Assembly: GCF_016741785.1 (NCBI RefSeq) | Contig: NZ_JAERRL010000009.1 | Span: 1-64,000 of the forward strand | Origin: Streptomyces sp. 7-21 | GTDB lineage: Bacteria > Actinomycetota > Actinomycetes > Streptomycetales > Streptomycetaceae | Direction of reading: 5' to 3' | Length of the DNA stretch: 64,000 bases | In this document: in pieces, positions 25,904 to 34,466 of the stretch | Position numbering within the stretch: the stretch's first letter is position 1 | How the letters are laid out: each line of letters starts with the position of its first letter | The notes under the pieces: generated by a model | Databases searched by the model: none | What the model was told of the DNA's origin: nothing | The model's input: the letters and a program-made list of their open reading frames with translations, nothing else | Program-made: the position numbers and the translations under genes

Positions 25904-27166
25904 GTGAACGCGACCAATCGAACGGTGGTCGTCACCGGTATCGGCGCAACCACACCGCTGGGTGGCGACAGCGCGGCGACCTGGGAGGGCCTGATGGCCG
26001 GGCGTTCCGGCGTACGGGTCCTCACGCAGGAGTGGGCCGCCAGCCTCCCGGTCAGGATCGCCGCCACCGCGGCGGCCGAGCCGAGCGAGGCGCTGCCGAG
26101 GCCGGTGGCCCGCAAGCTGGACCGCTCGGCCCAGTTCGCGCTGCTCGCCACGCGGGAAGCGTGGGCGGACGCGGGCTTTACGGGGAAAGCGGGCGAGGAT
26201 CCCTCGCTCGATCCGGACCGGGTCGGCGCCGTGATCGCCTCCGGGATCGGTGGCGTGACGACGCTGCTCGAGCAGTACGACGTGCTTAACGAGAAGGGCC
26301 CGCGGCGGGTCTCCCCGCACACGGTGCCCATGCTGATGCCCAACAGCCCGGCGGCCAACGTCAGCCTCGACGTGGGCGCGCGGGCCGGCGCTCACACGCC
26401 GGTGAGCGCCTGCGGCTCGGGCGCGGAGGCCGTCGGCTACGCGGCCGAGATGATCCGGTCGGGCCGCGCGGACGTGGTCGTGGCGGGCGGCACCGAGGCG
26501 TGCATCCACCCGCTGCCGATCGCGGCCTTCGCCAACATGATGGCGATGTCGAAGAACAACGACGAGCCGGAGCGCGCCTCGCGGCCGTACGACACCAAGC
26601 GTGACGGCTTCGTCCTGGGTGAGGGCTCGGGCGTGGTGGTCCTGGAGTCGGCCGAGCACGCGGCGGCCCGGGGTGCCCGGGTGTACTGCGAGATGCTGGG
26701 CCAGGGCCTGTCGGCCGACAGCCACCACATCGCGCAGCCGGAGCCCGAGGGCCGGGGCATCGCGGCGGCGCTGCGGCACCTGCTGGAGGACACGGACCTC
26801 AAGCCGGAGCAGCTCGTCCACGTCAATGCGCACGCGACGTCCACCCCGCAGGGTGACGTGGCGGAGATCAAGGCGCTGCGCCAGGTGCTCGGGGAGGACC
26901 TGGACCACGTGGCGATCGCCTCGACCAAGTCGATGACCGGTCACCTGCTGGGCGGCGCGGGCGGCGTGGAGACCGTCGCCACCGTGCTGGCGCTGCACCA
27001 CCGGACGGCCCCGCCGACGATCAACGTCGACGAGCTGGACCCGGAGGTGGACGCCGACATCGTCCGTGACACGCCGCGGCAGCTGCCGTCGGGCACGATC
27101 GCCGCGCTCAACAACTCCTTCGGCTTCGGCGGCCACAACATCGTGCTCGCCTTCCGCACTGTCTGA
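25904..27166 (+). CDS. fabF: Beta-ketoacyl-ACP synthase II
   Basis: 420 aa from GTG 25904 (GAGAG upstream). Catalytic Cys170 in VSACGSGAEA, the first His in VNAHATSTPQGD (about 310) and the second in STKSMTGHLLGGAGG (about 345). It elongates acyl-ACP by decarboxylative condensation with malonyl-ACP. Last gene of the fab operon; its stop codon begins a triplet of 11-bp repeats. Confidence 0.98.
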   Translation: MNATNRTVVVTGIGATTPLGGDSAATWEGLMAGRSGVRVLTQEWAASLPVRIAATAAAEPSEALPRPVARKLDRSAQFALLATREAWADAGFTGKAGEDPSLDPDRVGAVIASGIGGVTTLLEQYDVLNEKGPRRVSPHTVPMLMPNSPAANVSLDVGARAGAHTPVSACGSGAEAVGYAAEMIRSGRADVVVAGGTEACIHPLPIAAFANMMAMSKNNDEPERASRPYDTKRDGFVLGEGSGVVVLESAEHAAARGARVYCEMLGQGLSADSHHIAQPEPEGRGIAAALRHLLEDTDLKPEQLVHVNAHATSTPQGDVAEIKALRQVLGEDLDHVAIASTKSMTGHLLGGAGGVETVATVLALHHRTAPPTINVDELDPEVDADIVRDTPRQLPSGTIAALNNSFGFGGHNIVLAFRTV

Positions 27167-27193
27167 CCGCCGTCTGACCGCCGTCTGACCGCT
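27161..27193. repeat. Three 11-bp tandem repeats placing TGA in all three frames
   Basis: Units GTCTGACCGCC, GTCTGACCGCC and GTCTGACCGCT begin inside the end of fabF. Because the period is 11, the TGA at 27164, 27175 and 27186 fall in different frames. Confidence 0.85.
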
Positions 27194-27218
27194 GTCGTCT
27201 GGCCCGCGTCCCCGGCGT

Positions 27219-28160
27219 TCAGCGGCCGGGGAAGCTGGCGTAGTACGAGGCCGCCATGTCCTCGCCGCCGTGCCCCTGAGCGGAGGCACGGCGGAACCGT
27301 TCCGCACCCGCCTCGGCGGCGTCGAGCCGGACGCCCGCGGCCCGGGCGGCCGCCAGGATCAGGCGGGTGTCCTTGGCCGCGGTGTCCACGGCGAAGCTCG
27401 GGGTGAGGTCGCCCCCGCGGAGCACGGCGGCCTTGGCGCGCAGGTAGCCGAGGTCGAGCGGGCCGCCCGCGACCGCGTCGAGGAAGTCCTCGGTGCGCAC
27501 GCCCAGCCCGTCGGCCAGCGCGAGCGCCTCGGCGGTGCCGTGGGTGACGGCGAGCACCCAGCTGTTGCAGACCAGTTTCAGCCGCGTGGCCGCGCCCGGT
27601 TCCTGACCGGTCCACAGGGTGCGCGCGGCGATGGCGCCGAGCACGGGCGCGAGCGCGGGCCTGGCCTCCTCGGGTCCGGCGGCCAGCACGGTCAGCGTGC
27701 CGGCTTCCGCGGGCTGGCGGGTGCCCAGGACGGGCGCGTCGACGAACACCAGGCCGTGATCGCGGGCGAAGCCGGCCAGCGCCGGCAGGTCGTCGAGCCC
27801 GGCGGTGGTGCTCTGCAGCCACACGGCGCCCGGCCGCAGCCCCGGGGCGGCGTCGCGCATGACGGCCAGGGTGGCCGGGCCGTCGTAGAGCATGGTGAGG
27901 ATGGTGCCGGCGCCGCGCACGGCCGCCGCGGGCGTGGCGGCGACGCGGACGCCGTCGGCGGCGAGCGGCTCGGCTTTGGCCCGGGTGCGGTTCCACGCGC
28001 GCACCTCCAGGCCGGCGCGGGCGAGGTTGCGGGCCATGGCGCCGCCCATGATGCCGGTGCCGAGCACCGCCACGGCGGGGGCCGGCTGATGGGTGGTCTG
28101 GCCGGACTGCTCCGGGGTCTGGTCGGTCTGCTCCGGGGTCTGGTCGGTCTGTTCGGTCAT
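27219..28160 (-). CDS. NADP-dependent beta-hydroxyacid dehydrogenase-like oxidoreductase
   Basis: 313 aa. Rossmann motif AVLGTGIMGGAMARNLARAG, then WNRTRAKAEPL, where Asn-Arg after the second strand suggests NADP(H). STTAGLDD and APVLGTRQPAEAGTL correspond to substrate signature regions; the Lys in TRLKLVCN fits the catalytic Lys of the 3-hydroxyisobutyrate dehydrogenase/GLYR family. The first 25 residues are a Thr/Gln/Glu repeat encoded by tandem 21-bp DNA units and are probably disordered. TAGCGT six bases before the ATG suggests a leaderless transcript. Confidence 0.9.
   Translation of the reverse strand: MTEQTDQTPEQTDQTPEQSGQTTHQPAPAVAVLGTGIMGGAMARNLARAGLEVRAWNRTRAKAEPLAADGVRVAATPAAAVRGAGTILTMLYDGPATLAVMRDAAPGLRPGAVWLQSTTAGLDDLPALAGFARDHGLVFVDAPVLGTRQPAEAGTLTVLAAGPEEARPALAPVLGAIAARTLWTGQEPGAATRLKLVCNSWVLAVTHGTAEALALADGLGVRTEDFLDAVAGGPLDLGYLRAKAAVLRGGDLTPSFAVDTAAKDTRLILAAARAAGVRLDAAEAGAERFRRASAQGHGGEDMAASYYASFPGR
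28110..28151. repeat. Two exact 21-bp tandem repeats in the 5' end of the dehydrogenase gene
   Basis: 28110-28130 and 28131-28151 are identical; decayed partial copies flank both sides (28093-28109 and after 28151). They encode the repeated TDQTPEQ segment. Confidence 0.85.
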
Positions 28161-28191
28161 GCGCCCACGCTACGGCCGCGGCAGCGGGCCG

Positions 28192-28686
28192 TCAGACCAC
28201 CTGGTGCAGCCAGCGCACCGGCGCGCCCTCGCCGGCGTACCGGAACGGCTCCAGCTCGTCGTCCCACGGCTTGCCGAGCAGACCGGTGATCTCGGTGAGG
28301 AGGTCGCTCTCGCCGCGCGCGGCCCGCTCGGCGGCGGCGCGCAGCCGGTTCTCGGGGATCATGATGTCGCCGTGGGGGCCGGTGACGGCGTGGTAGATGC
28401 CGAGGTCGGGCGTGCAGCTGTAGCGTTCGCCCTCGGCCTGGGAGCAGGGCTCGGCGGTGACCTCGAAACGCAGCATCTGCCAGCCGCGCAGGGCCGAGGC
28501 GAGCCGGGAGGCGATGGACGCCTCGCCCTGCCAGGAGAGTTCGGCGCGCCAGGTGCCCGGGGAGGCGGGCTGTCTGGTCCAGTCGAGGCTGACGCGGGTG
28601 TTCAGCACGGAGGCCACGGCCCACTCGATGTGCGGACACAGCGCGCGGGGCGCGGAGTGCACGTAGAGAACGCCTCGTGTCGTCAT
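28192..28686 (-). CDS. DUF3145 domain protein
   Basis: 164 aa, the normal size for DUF3145, from ATG 28686 with GGGAGG upstream. Characteristic text: TTRGVLYVHSAPRALCPHIEWA, LGIYHAVTGPHGDIMIPENRL, LLGKPWDDELEPFRYAGEGAPVRWLHQVV. Found next to fab genes in many streptomycetes, as here. Function unknown; the conserved location hints at a lipid-related role. Confidence 0.93.
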   Translation of the reverse strand: MTTRGVLYVHSAPRALCPHIEWAVASVLNTRVSLDWTRQPASPGTWRAELSWQGEASIASRLASALRGWQMLRFEVTAEPCSQAEGERYSCTPDLGIYHAVTGPHGDIMIPENRLRAAAERAARGESDLLTEITGLLGKPWDDELEPFRYAGEGAPVRWLHQVV

Positions 28687-28889
28687 CGGGACCTCCCGCT
28701 TTGCTCTTTGCCAGCCCCGCCGCGCCCGGGTGTTGACCCATGGCCACCTGCCGTCTTCTAGGCTGGTGGAGGGTTTCCGTCGCGCCGCCCAGTGCCAGAA
28801 CCCAAAGCTACCGCGCGGCGGCGGCGCGGCCCTGCCGCCGTACCGGTCCGCGCGGGGGAATACGCCCCGGAATATCCGAAGGACGCTCG

Positions 28890-29819
28890 ATGCCGCCACG
28901 CCGCCCGGCCCAGCCAAGGGCTCTGCGATTCCGCCTGGCAGCGGTGACCGCCGCACTGACGGTGCTGGCGGCCGCGGGGTGCACGTCCTCGTCCTCGTCC
29001 GGTCCGCGGGACGGCGGGGCGGAGCGGGAGGCGTCCTCGCGCGAGCCGGAGGCGGGGGAGCCGTCGTGGGACACCAGCCCGTCGTCGCTGGCGGCGCTCG
29101 GCGACTCCATCACGACGGGCTTCGACACCTGCCGGGTGCTGGCGGACTGCCCGGAGGCGTCGTGGGCGACCGGCACGGACGCGGGCGTGGACAGCCTGGC
29201 GATGCGGCTGCTGGGCGACGAGACGGCGGTCACCGAGCGGGCGTGGAACTACGCCGAAGCGGGCGCGACCGTCTCCGGCCTGGCGGCGCAGGCGCGCGAG
29301 GCGATGGCGCACGATCCGGACCTGGTGACGGTGCTCATCGGGGCGAATGACGCGTGCGCCCCGGACGTCACGGAGATGACGAGCGTGGCGGAGTTCGAGC
29401 GCGGCTTCACCCGGGCGCTGGACGAGATCCGCGCCGCCGACGAGTCGACGCAGGTGTACGTCTCCAGCGTGCCGGACCTGATGCGGCTGTGGGAGGAGGG
29501 CAGCGGCTCGGCGATGGCCGCGCTGATCTGGGAGGCCGCGGACATCTGCCCGTCGGTGCTGGCCGACCCGGGGAACCGCGGGGAGCGCGCGGTGCAGCGG
29601 CGCGAGGCGGTGCGCGAGCGGATCGAGGAGTACAACGCGGTGCTGGCACAGGTGTGCGGCGCCGATCCGCTGTGCCGGTACGACGACGGCGCGGTCTTCT
29701 CCTATCCGTTCACCACGGACCACCTCAGCGGCTGGGACTGGTTTCATCCCTCGGAGGAGGGACAGCGAGAGCTGGCGCGGCTGGCCTACGAGCGGGTGAC
29801 GCGGGACGGCGGCGGCTGA
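28890..29819 (+). CDS. Secreted SGNH/GDSL-hydrolase lipoprotein
   Basis: 309 aa from ATG 28890 with AAGGA upstream. Lipoprotein signal with lipobox LAAAGC (Cys31) and a Ser-rich linker. SGNH blocks: GDSIT (Ser73), GANDAC (block III, Asn) and DWFHPSEEGQ with the Asp/His pair near residue 285. Several Cys pairs suggest disulfides. An extracellular esterase or lipase tethered to the membrane; the substrate is unknown. The protein resembles Streptomyces SGNH lipase-type enzymes with a GDSI-type block I. Confidence 0.92.
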   Translation: MPPRRPAQPRALRFRLAAVTAALTVLAAAGCTSSSSSGPRDGGAEREASSREPEAGEPSWDTSPSSLAALGDSITTGFDTCRVLADCPEASWATGTDAGVDSLAMRLLGDETAVTERAWNYAEAGATVSGLAAQAREAMAHDPDLVTVLIGANDACAPDVTEMTSVAEFERGFTRALDEIRAADESTQVYVSSVPDLMRLWEEGSGSAMAALIWEAADICPSVLADPGNRGERAVQRREAVRERIEEYNAVLAQVCGADPLCRYDDGAVFSYPFTTDHLSGWDWFHPSEEGQRELARLAYERVTRDGGG

Positions 29820-29852
29820 GGTCTTCCGCTCAAGGCGGGGTGAGAGGGACCA

Positions 29853-29882
29853 TTGACAGGCGATGGTGCGCCTCATTAGCTT
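29853..29882 (+). promoter_or_regulatory. Promoter of the sugar-catabolism operon
   Basis: TTGACA (29853-29858) and TAGCTT (29877-29882) with an 18-bp spacer. It lies 33 bp past the SGNH gene stop and 78 bp before the dehydratase start. Confidence 0.65.
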
Positions 29883-29892
29883 CATGCACAGC

Positions 29893-29917
29893 ATTTCGAA
29901 CGAGATACGAAATCTCG
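29893..29917 (+). promoter_or_regulatory. Overlapping palindromic operators downstream of the sugar-operon promoter
   Basis: Two interlocked inverted repeats: ATTTCG (29893-29898) with CGAAAT (29908-29913), and CGAGAT (29901-29906) with ATCTCG (29912-29917). The place, at about +5 to +30, fits a repressor roadblock. The sequence type resembles operators of IclR-family regulators; no such regulator is encoded in the operon. Confidence 0.55.
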
Positions 29918-29959
29918 AACGCTTTCGGCTCGCATGACCACCGCAAAGGATTGGGCCCC

Positions 29960-31132
29960 GTGCGCATCACCGGAATCAGTACCCATGTCGTCGGCACGCC
30001 CTGGCGCAACCTGACCTACGTGCAGGTGCACACGGACGAGGGCCTCACCGGGGTCGGCGAGACCCGGATGCTGGGCCACACCGACGCGCTCGTCGGTTAC
30101 CTCCGCGAGGCGGAGCGGAACCACATCGCCGGCTCCGACCCGTTCGCGCTGGAAGACCTGGTGCGCCGGATGAAGTACGGCGACTACGGCCGGGCCGGCG
30201 AGATCGTCATGTCGGGCATCGCGTGCGTGGAGCAGGCGTGCTGGGACATCAAGGGCAAGGCGCTGGGCGTGCCGGTCTGGCAGCTGCTCGGCGGGCGGGC
30301 CAACGCCAAGGACAACCGCGTCAAGGCCTACGCCAACGGCTGGTACACGGTGGAGCGCACGCCCGAGGCGTTCCACGCGGCGGCGCGGAAGGTCGTCGAG
30401 CGCGGCTACCAGGCGCTGAAGTTCGACCCGTTCGGCACCGGCAGCTTCGAGCTGGACTACGCCGAGACGCGCCGCGCGGTGTCCCTGGTCGAGGCGGTGC
30501 GGGACGCGATAGGCCCGGAGCGTGAGCTGCTGCTGGAGATGCACGGCCGGTTCAGCCCGGCGACGGCGGTGCGGATCGCGCGGGAGGTCGAGCCGTTCGC
30601 TCCCTCCTGGATCGAGGAGCCGGTGCCGCCGGAGAACCTCAAGGCGCTCGCCAAGGTCGCCGAGCGCACGCACCTGCCCATCGCGACCGGCGAGCGGATC
30701 CACGACCGCATCGAGTTCCGCGAGCTGTTCGAGTTGCAGGCGGCCGACATCATCCAGCCCGACCTGGGCCACATCGGCGGCATCAGCGAGATGCGGAAGC
30801 TGGCCGCCACCGCGGAGACCCACTACATGCTCGTCGCTCCGCACAACGTCGGCGGCTCGGTCCTGACGGCCGCGAGCCTCCAGCTCGCCGGCTGCACCCC
30901 CAACTTCAAGATCCTCGAGCACTTCAACGACTTCGCCGACTCCGAGATCAAGCGCGTCGTCAAGGGCGCGCCGGAGGTCGTCGACGGCTACTTCACGCTC
31001 TCCGATGCCCCCGGGCTCGGCGTCGAGCTGGACACCGACGCGGCCGCGGAGTTCCCGCAGCAGCAGGCCCGGTTCGACCTGTGGGCCGAGGGCTGGGAGA
31101 AGCGCGAAGGCGCACAGGGACGCCAGGAGTAA
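29960..31132 (+). CDS. Enolase-superfamily acid-sugar dehydratase (galactonate dehydratase-like)
   Basis: 390 aa from GTG 29960 with AAAGGA upstream. Mandelate racemase/muconate lactonizing enzyme pattern: ITGISTHVVGTPW, YQALKFDPFG, LLLEMHGRFS (metal ligand and catalytic His), SWIEEPVPPEN, TGERIHDRIEF, PDLGHIGGISE and LVAPHNVGGSV. The EMHGRF and HN motifs are those of the D-galactonate dehydratase branch, which remove water from sugar acids to give 2-keto-3-deoxy acids. First gene of an operon with a dehydrogenase and a sugar importer; the actual sugar is unknown. Confidence 0.9.
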   Translation: MRITGISTHVVGTPWRNLTYVQVHTDEGLTGVGETRMLGHTDALVGYLREAERNHIAGSDPFALEDLVRRMKYGDYGRAGEIVMSGIACVEQACWDIKGKALGVPVWQLLGGRANAKDNRVKAYANGWYTVERTPEAFHAAARKVVERGYQALKFDPFGTGSFELDYAETRRAVSLVEAVRDAIGPERELLLEMHGRFSPATAVRIAREVEPFAPSWIEEPVPPENLKALAKVAERTHLPIATGERIHDRIEFRELFELQAADIIQPDLGHIGGISEMRKLAATAETHYMLVAPHNVGGSVLTAASLQLAGCTPNFKILEHFNDFADSEIKRVVKGAPEVVDGYFTLSDAPGLGVELDTDAAAEFPQQQARFDLWAEGWEKREGAQGRQE

Positions 31133-31135
31133 CGC

Positions 31136-32149
31136 GTGACCTCACGTTCCGTTGTCATCGACGAGCCGGGCTCCTTCCGCCTGGCGACCGGGCCCGTGCC
31201 CGAGCCGGGGCCCGGCGAGGTGCGGGTGGCCGTGCACGCCGCCGGGGTGTGCGCCTCCGACCGGGAGGTGTTCGACGGCACCCGCGCCGAGGGCTACGTG
31301 CGCTACCCCGTCACGCCGGGCCACGAGTGGTCCGGGGTGATCGAGGCGGTCGGCGAGGGCGTGGACCCGGCGCTGACCGGGCGCAAGACGGTCGGCGAGG
31401 GCTTCCGCGCCTGCCAGTCCTGCGAGCGCTGCCGCTCCGGGGAGACCAGCCTGTGCACGGCCGGCTACGAGGAGACCGGCTTCACCCAGCCCGGCGCGTT
31501 CGCCGACCGGCTGGTGCTGCCCGCCCGGCTGCTGCACCTGCTGGACGACGACGCCGACCTGCGGGCCGCCGCGCTGCTGGAGCCCGCGGCCGTGACCGCC
31601 GCCGCGGTGCTGGCGGCGGCGCCGCGCCCCGGCGAGCGGGTCGCGGTGGTCGGGGCCGGGACGCTCGGCCTGCTGGCCGTGCAGTTCCTCGCCGCCTCCT
31701 CCCCTGCCGAGCTGCTGGCCGTCGACCCGCGCTCACGCCCGCTGCGCACGTCGTCGGCCATGGGCGCCACCAGGGCCGTCACGCCCGAGCAGGCCACCGG
31801 GCTGCGCGGCCGGTACGACCTGGTGATCGAGACGGCCGGGGCTCCGACGACGGCCCACGACGCCTGCCTGCTGGCACGGCGCGGCGGCCGGGTGGTGCTC
31901 ACCGGCATGCCGGAGGCGGGGGCGACGGGCATCGACCCGGTGCACCTGTCCGTCAGCCAGCTGACCGTGGCAAGCGTCTTCGGCGCTCCGCCGAGCGCCT
32001 GGGCCTACGCGGTGCGCGCCTTCACGCTGGGGCTGCTGCGCCCCGGCGCGCTGATCACGCACGAGATTCCCCTGTCCAGGTTCGGGGAAGCGATCGATCT
32101 GGTCGGCAGCGGTGATCCCGATGTGGGCAAGGTTTTGCTCAAACCCTAG
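31136..32149 (+). CDS. Zinc-dependent medium-chain dehydrogenase
   Basis: 337 aa, 3 bp after the dehydratase stop, AGGAG before GTG 31136. Catalytic zinc ligands in AGVCASDREV and TPGHEWSG; the structural zinc site CQSCERCRSGETSLC has four Cys. Cofactor motif VVGAGTLGLLAVQFLAASS; DPRSR after the second strand suggests NAD. It probably oxidises a sugar or sugar alcohol to the acid or lactone used by the neighbouring dehydratase. Specificity cannot be read from sequence. Confidence 0.92.
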   Translation: MTSRSVVIDEPGSFRLATGPVPEPGPGEVRVAVHAAGVCASDREVFDGTRAEGYVRYPVTPGHEWSGVIEAVGEGVDPALTGRKTVGEGFRACQSCERCRSGETSLCTAGYEETGFTQPGAFADRLVLPARLLHLLDDDADLRAAALLEPAAVTAAAVLAAAPRPGERVAVVGAGTLGLLAVQFLAASSPAELLAVDPRSRPLRTSSAMGATRAVTPEQATGLRGRYDLVIETAGAPTTAHDACLLARRGGRVVLTGMPEAGATGIDPVHLSVSQLTVASVFGAPPSAWAYAVRAFTLGLLRPGALITHEIPLSRFGEAIDLVGSGDPDVGKVLLKP

Positions 32150-32277
32150 ACCGCGCGGCCTCACTGCTGGACTGTACTCACTGCCACCCGGTGGGCCGAG
32201 GGCGACCCACACCTCCGTCAACCCGCGTCACGCAAACCGAACCACGTACGACATACCGAACAACCAGATGGAGCATC

Positions 32278-33291
32278 GTGTCTGAGTCCGCCTCCGCCAA
32301 CACCCGCCGTCGCCGCCCCGCCGACGCCGCACTGGCGTCGCTCGGCATCGCCTCCCCACCGGACGACCCCGCTGACGCCTCGCCGCACACCTTCCCCGAC
32401 GGGGGCAAGTGGCGCACGGAGATCCCCTCGGTCGAGGGCCCCGAGGCCCTCGCCACGGTTCTCAAGGAGGCTGCCCAGCTCGGCGTCCCCATCCACCGCA
32501 TCAGCCAGGGCAGCGGCGTGTGGATGCTGACCGATTCCGAGATCACCGAGATGGTCGACGCCTGCGCCCAGGCCAACGTCGAGCTGTGCCTGTTCACCGG
32601 CCCCCGCGGCACCTGGGACATCGGCGCCAGCACCCGCACCGCCTCCGGCGGCGCCGGGCTGCGGGCCCGCGGCCACAGCGCCGTCGCCGGCTGCGTCGAG
32701 GACGCGCTGCGCGCCACCGAGCTGGGCGTGCGCTGCCTGCTGGTCGCTGACGAGGGCGTGCTGTGGCTGCTGCACCGGCTGCGCGCGGCCGGCACGCTGC
32801 CCGCCGACACCACGTTCAAGGTCTCCGCGCTCATCGGCCCGGTCAACCCGGCCTCCATCGCCGTCCACGAGGGCCTCGGCGCGGACTCCGTGAACATCCC
32901 CTCCGACCTGACGCTCGAGCACCTCACGGAGATCCGGCGGGTCACCCGCGTCCCGCTCGACTTCTACCTGGAGGCGCCCGACGACCTCGGCGGCTACGTG
33001 CGGATGTACGACATAGCCGAGCTGATCCGCCGGGGCGGGCCGATCTACCTGAAGTTCGGCCTGAGCAAGGCCCCGGGCATCTACCCGTTCGGCGCCCACC
33101 TGCGCGACGTCACCCTGGACACCGCCCGGGAGCGGGTGCGCCGCGGCCGCCTGGCCCTCGACCTGCTGGCCCGGCTCGGCGCCGACGAGGGCATGTCCCC
33201 GCTGGGCTCGCGCCTGCCCGGACCGCTGAACCGTTTCCCCGCGCCGGAACCCGGCACGGCTTCCGGCGTCACCGCCACCGCGGAGGAATAG
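32278..33291 (+). CDS. Unrecognised TIM-barrel-like protein in the sugar operon
   Basis: 337 aa from GTG 32278 (GGAG upstream), a 128-bp gap after the dehydrogenase. The text alternates beta strands and helices: VPIHRISQGSGVWMLTD, ANVELCLFTGPRG, GVRCLLVADEGVLWLL, LGADSVNIPSDLTLEHL, VPLDFYLEAPDDLGGYVRMYD and PIYLKFGLSKAPGIYPFG. The layout resembles peptidase U32 or other TIM barrels, with Glu/Asp at strand ends, but I do not recognise the family. N-terminal 50 residues are Arg/Ala-rich. Its place between catabolic and uptake genes suggests a catabolic enzyme, perhaps an aldolase or isomerase; that is inference. Confidence 0.8.
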   Translation: MSESASANTRRRRPADAALASLGIASPPDDPADASPHTFPDGGKWRTEIPSVEGPEALATVLKEAAQLGVPIHRISQGSGVWMLTDSEITEMVDACAQANVELCLFTGPRGTWDIGASTRTASGGAGLRARGHSAVAGCVEDALRATELGVRCLLVADEGVLWLLHRLRAAGTLPADTTFKVSALIGPVNPASIAVHEGLGADSVNIPSDLTLEHLTEIRRVTRVPLDFYLEAPDDLGGYVRMYDIAELIRRGGPIYLKFGLSKAPGIYPFGAHLRDVTLDTARERVRRGRLALDLLARLGADEGMSPLGSRLPGPLNRFPAPEPGTASGVTATAEE

Positions 33292-33320
33292 GTCCTCCCG
33301 ACGAAAAGGACGGAACCACG

Positions 33321-34436
33321 ATGTCTCGTACACGTCTTGCCCGAGCCACAGGGGCGGCGGCAGCCGCTCTCGCACTGGCACTGACCGCCGCCGCGTGCGG
33401 CCAGAACGCGCCAGGCGGTTCGAAGTACGACGGCGGCGGGAACGGCGGAACGGTAGGCATCTCCATGCCCACCCGTTCCTCCGAGCGCTGGATCGCCGAC
33501 GGCGAGAACATGGTGCGGCAGTTCGAGGAAGCCGGGTACGAGGCAAACCTCCAGTACGGCGAAGACGACATCCCCCAGCAGATCACCCAGATCGAGAACA
33601 TGATCGCGCAGGGCGTGGACCTGCTGGTGATCGCGGCTATCGACGGCTCCGCGCTGGGGAACGTGCTCCAGCAGGCGGCGGACGCGAACATCCCGGTGAT
33701 CTCGTACGACCGCCTGCTGATGGGCTCGCCGCACGTGGACTGCTACGCCACCTTCGACAACTACCAGGTCGGCCAGCTCCAGGGGCAGTACCTCGTGGAC
33801 GCCCTCGGCCTGGAGGAAGGCGGCAACGACAGCTACAACATCGAGCTCTTCGCCGGGGACCCGGACGACAACAACACCCGGTACTTCTTCAACGGCGCGA
33901 TGGACGTGCTCCAGCCGTTCATCGACGAGGGCCAGCTGACGGTGCTCAGCGGCCAGACCCGCCTGGCGCAGCTCACCACGGAGCGCTGGGACGGCGCCCT
34001 GGCGCAGGACCGCATGGAGGACCTGCTCACCGCCCACTACCGGGGCCGCGAGCGCGTCGACGCGGTGCTGTCCCCCTACGACGGCATCTCGCTGGGCATC
34101 ATCTCCGCCCTGGAGAGCGCCGGCTACGGCACCGAGTCCCGGCCGCTGCCGGTCATCACCGGGCAGGACGCCGAGATCTCCTCCGTGCGGTCCATCATCG
34201 CCGGCAAGCAGACGCAGACGGTCTACAAGGACACCCGCGAACTGGCCGCCCAGGCCGTGCAGATGGGTGACGCCCTGCTCAACGGCCAGGAGTGCGAGGC
34301 CAACGACACCGAGTCGTACGACAACGGCGAGAAGGTCGTGCCGGCCTACCTGCTGGAACCGGTCAGCATCGACGCCAGCAACTGGGAGCTGCTGGTCGAA
34401 GAGGGTTACTACACCGAAGCGGAGCTGCGGAACTAG
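33321..34436 (+). CDS. chvE: Sugar ABC transporter substrate-binding lipoprotein (ChvE-like)
   Basis: 371 aa. Lipobox TAAAC with Cys26, then a periplasmic-binding-protein 1 domain: VGISMPTRSSERWIADGENM, IPQQITQIENMIAQGVDLLVIAAIDGSAL, IPVISYDRLLMGS, ELFAGDPDDNNTRYFFNGAMDVL and LPVITGQDAEISSVRSIIAGKQTQTVYKDTREL. This text is close to ChvE/multiple-monosaccharide receptors that bind galactose, arabinose, glucose or fucose. Works with the GguA/GguB pair that follows. ATG 33321, AAGGA upstream. Confidence 0.94.
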   Translation: MSRTRLARATGAAAAALALALTAAACGQNAPGGSKYDGGGNGGTVGISMPTRSSERWIADGENMVRQFEEAGYEANLQYGEDDIPQQITQIENMIAQGVDLLVIAAIDGSALGNVLQQAADANIPVISYDRLLMGSPHVDCYATFDNYQVGQLQGQYLVDALGLEEGGNDSYNIELFAGDPDDNNTRYFFNGAMDVLQPFIDEGQLTVLSGQTRLAQLTTERWDGALAQDRMEDLLTAHYRGRERVDAVLSPYDGISLGIISALESAGYGTESRPLPVITGQDAEISSVRSIIAGKQTQTVYKDTRELAAQAVQMGDALLNGQECEANDTESYDNGEKVVPAYLLEPVSIDASNWELLVEEGYYTEAELRN

Positions 34437-34466
34437 CCGCGTCCGGCGACGTAAGGAGTGTGCGCT

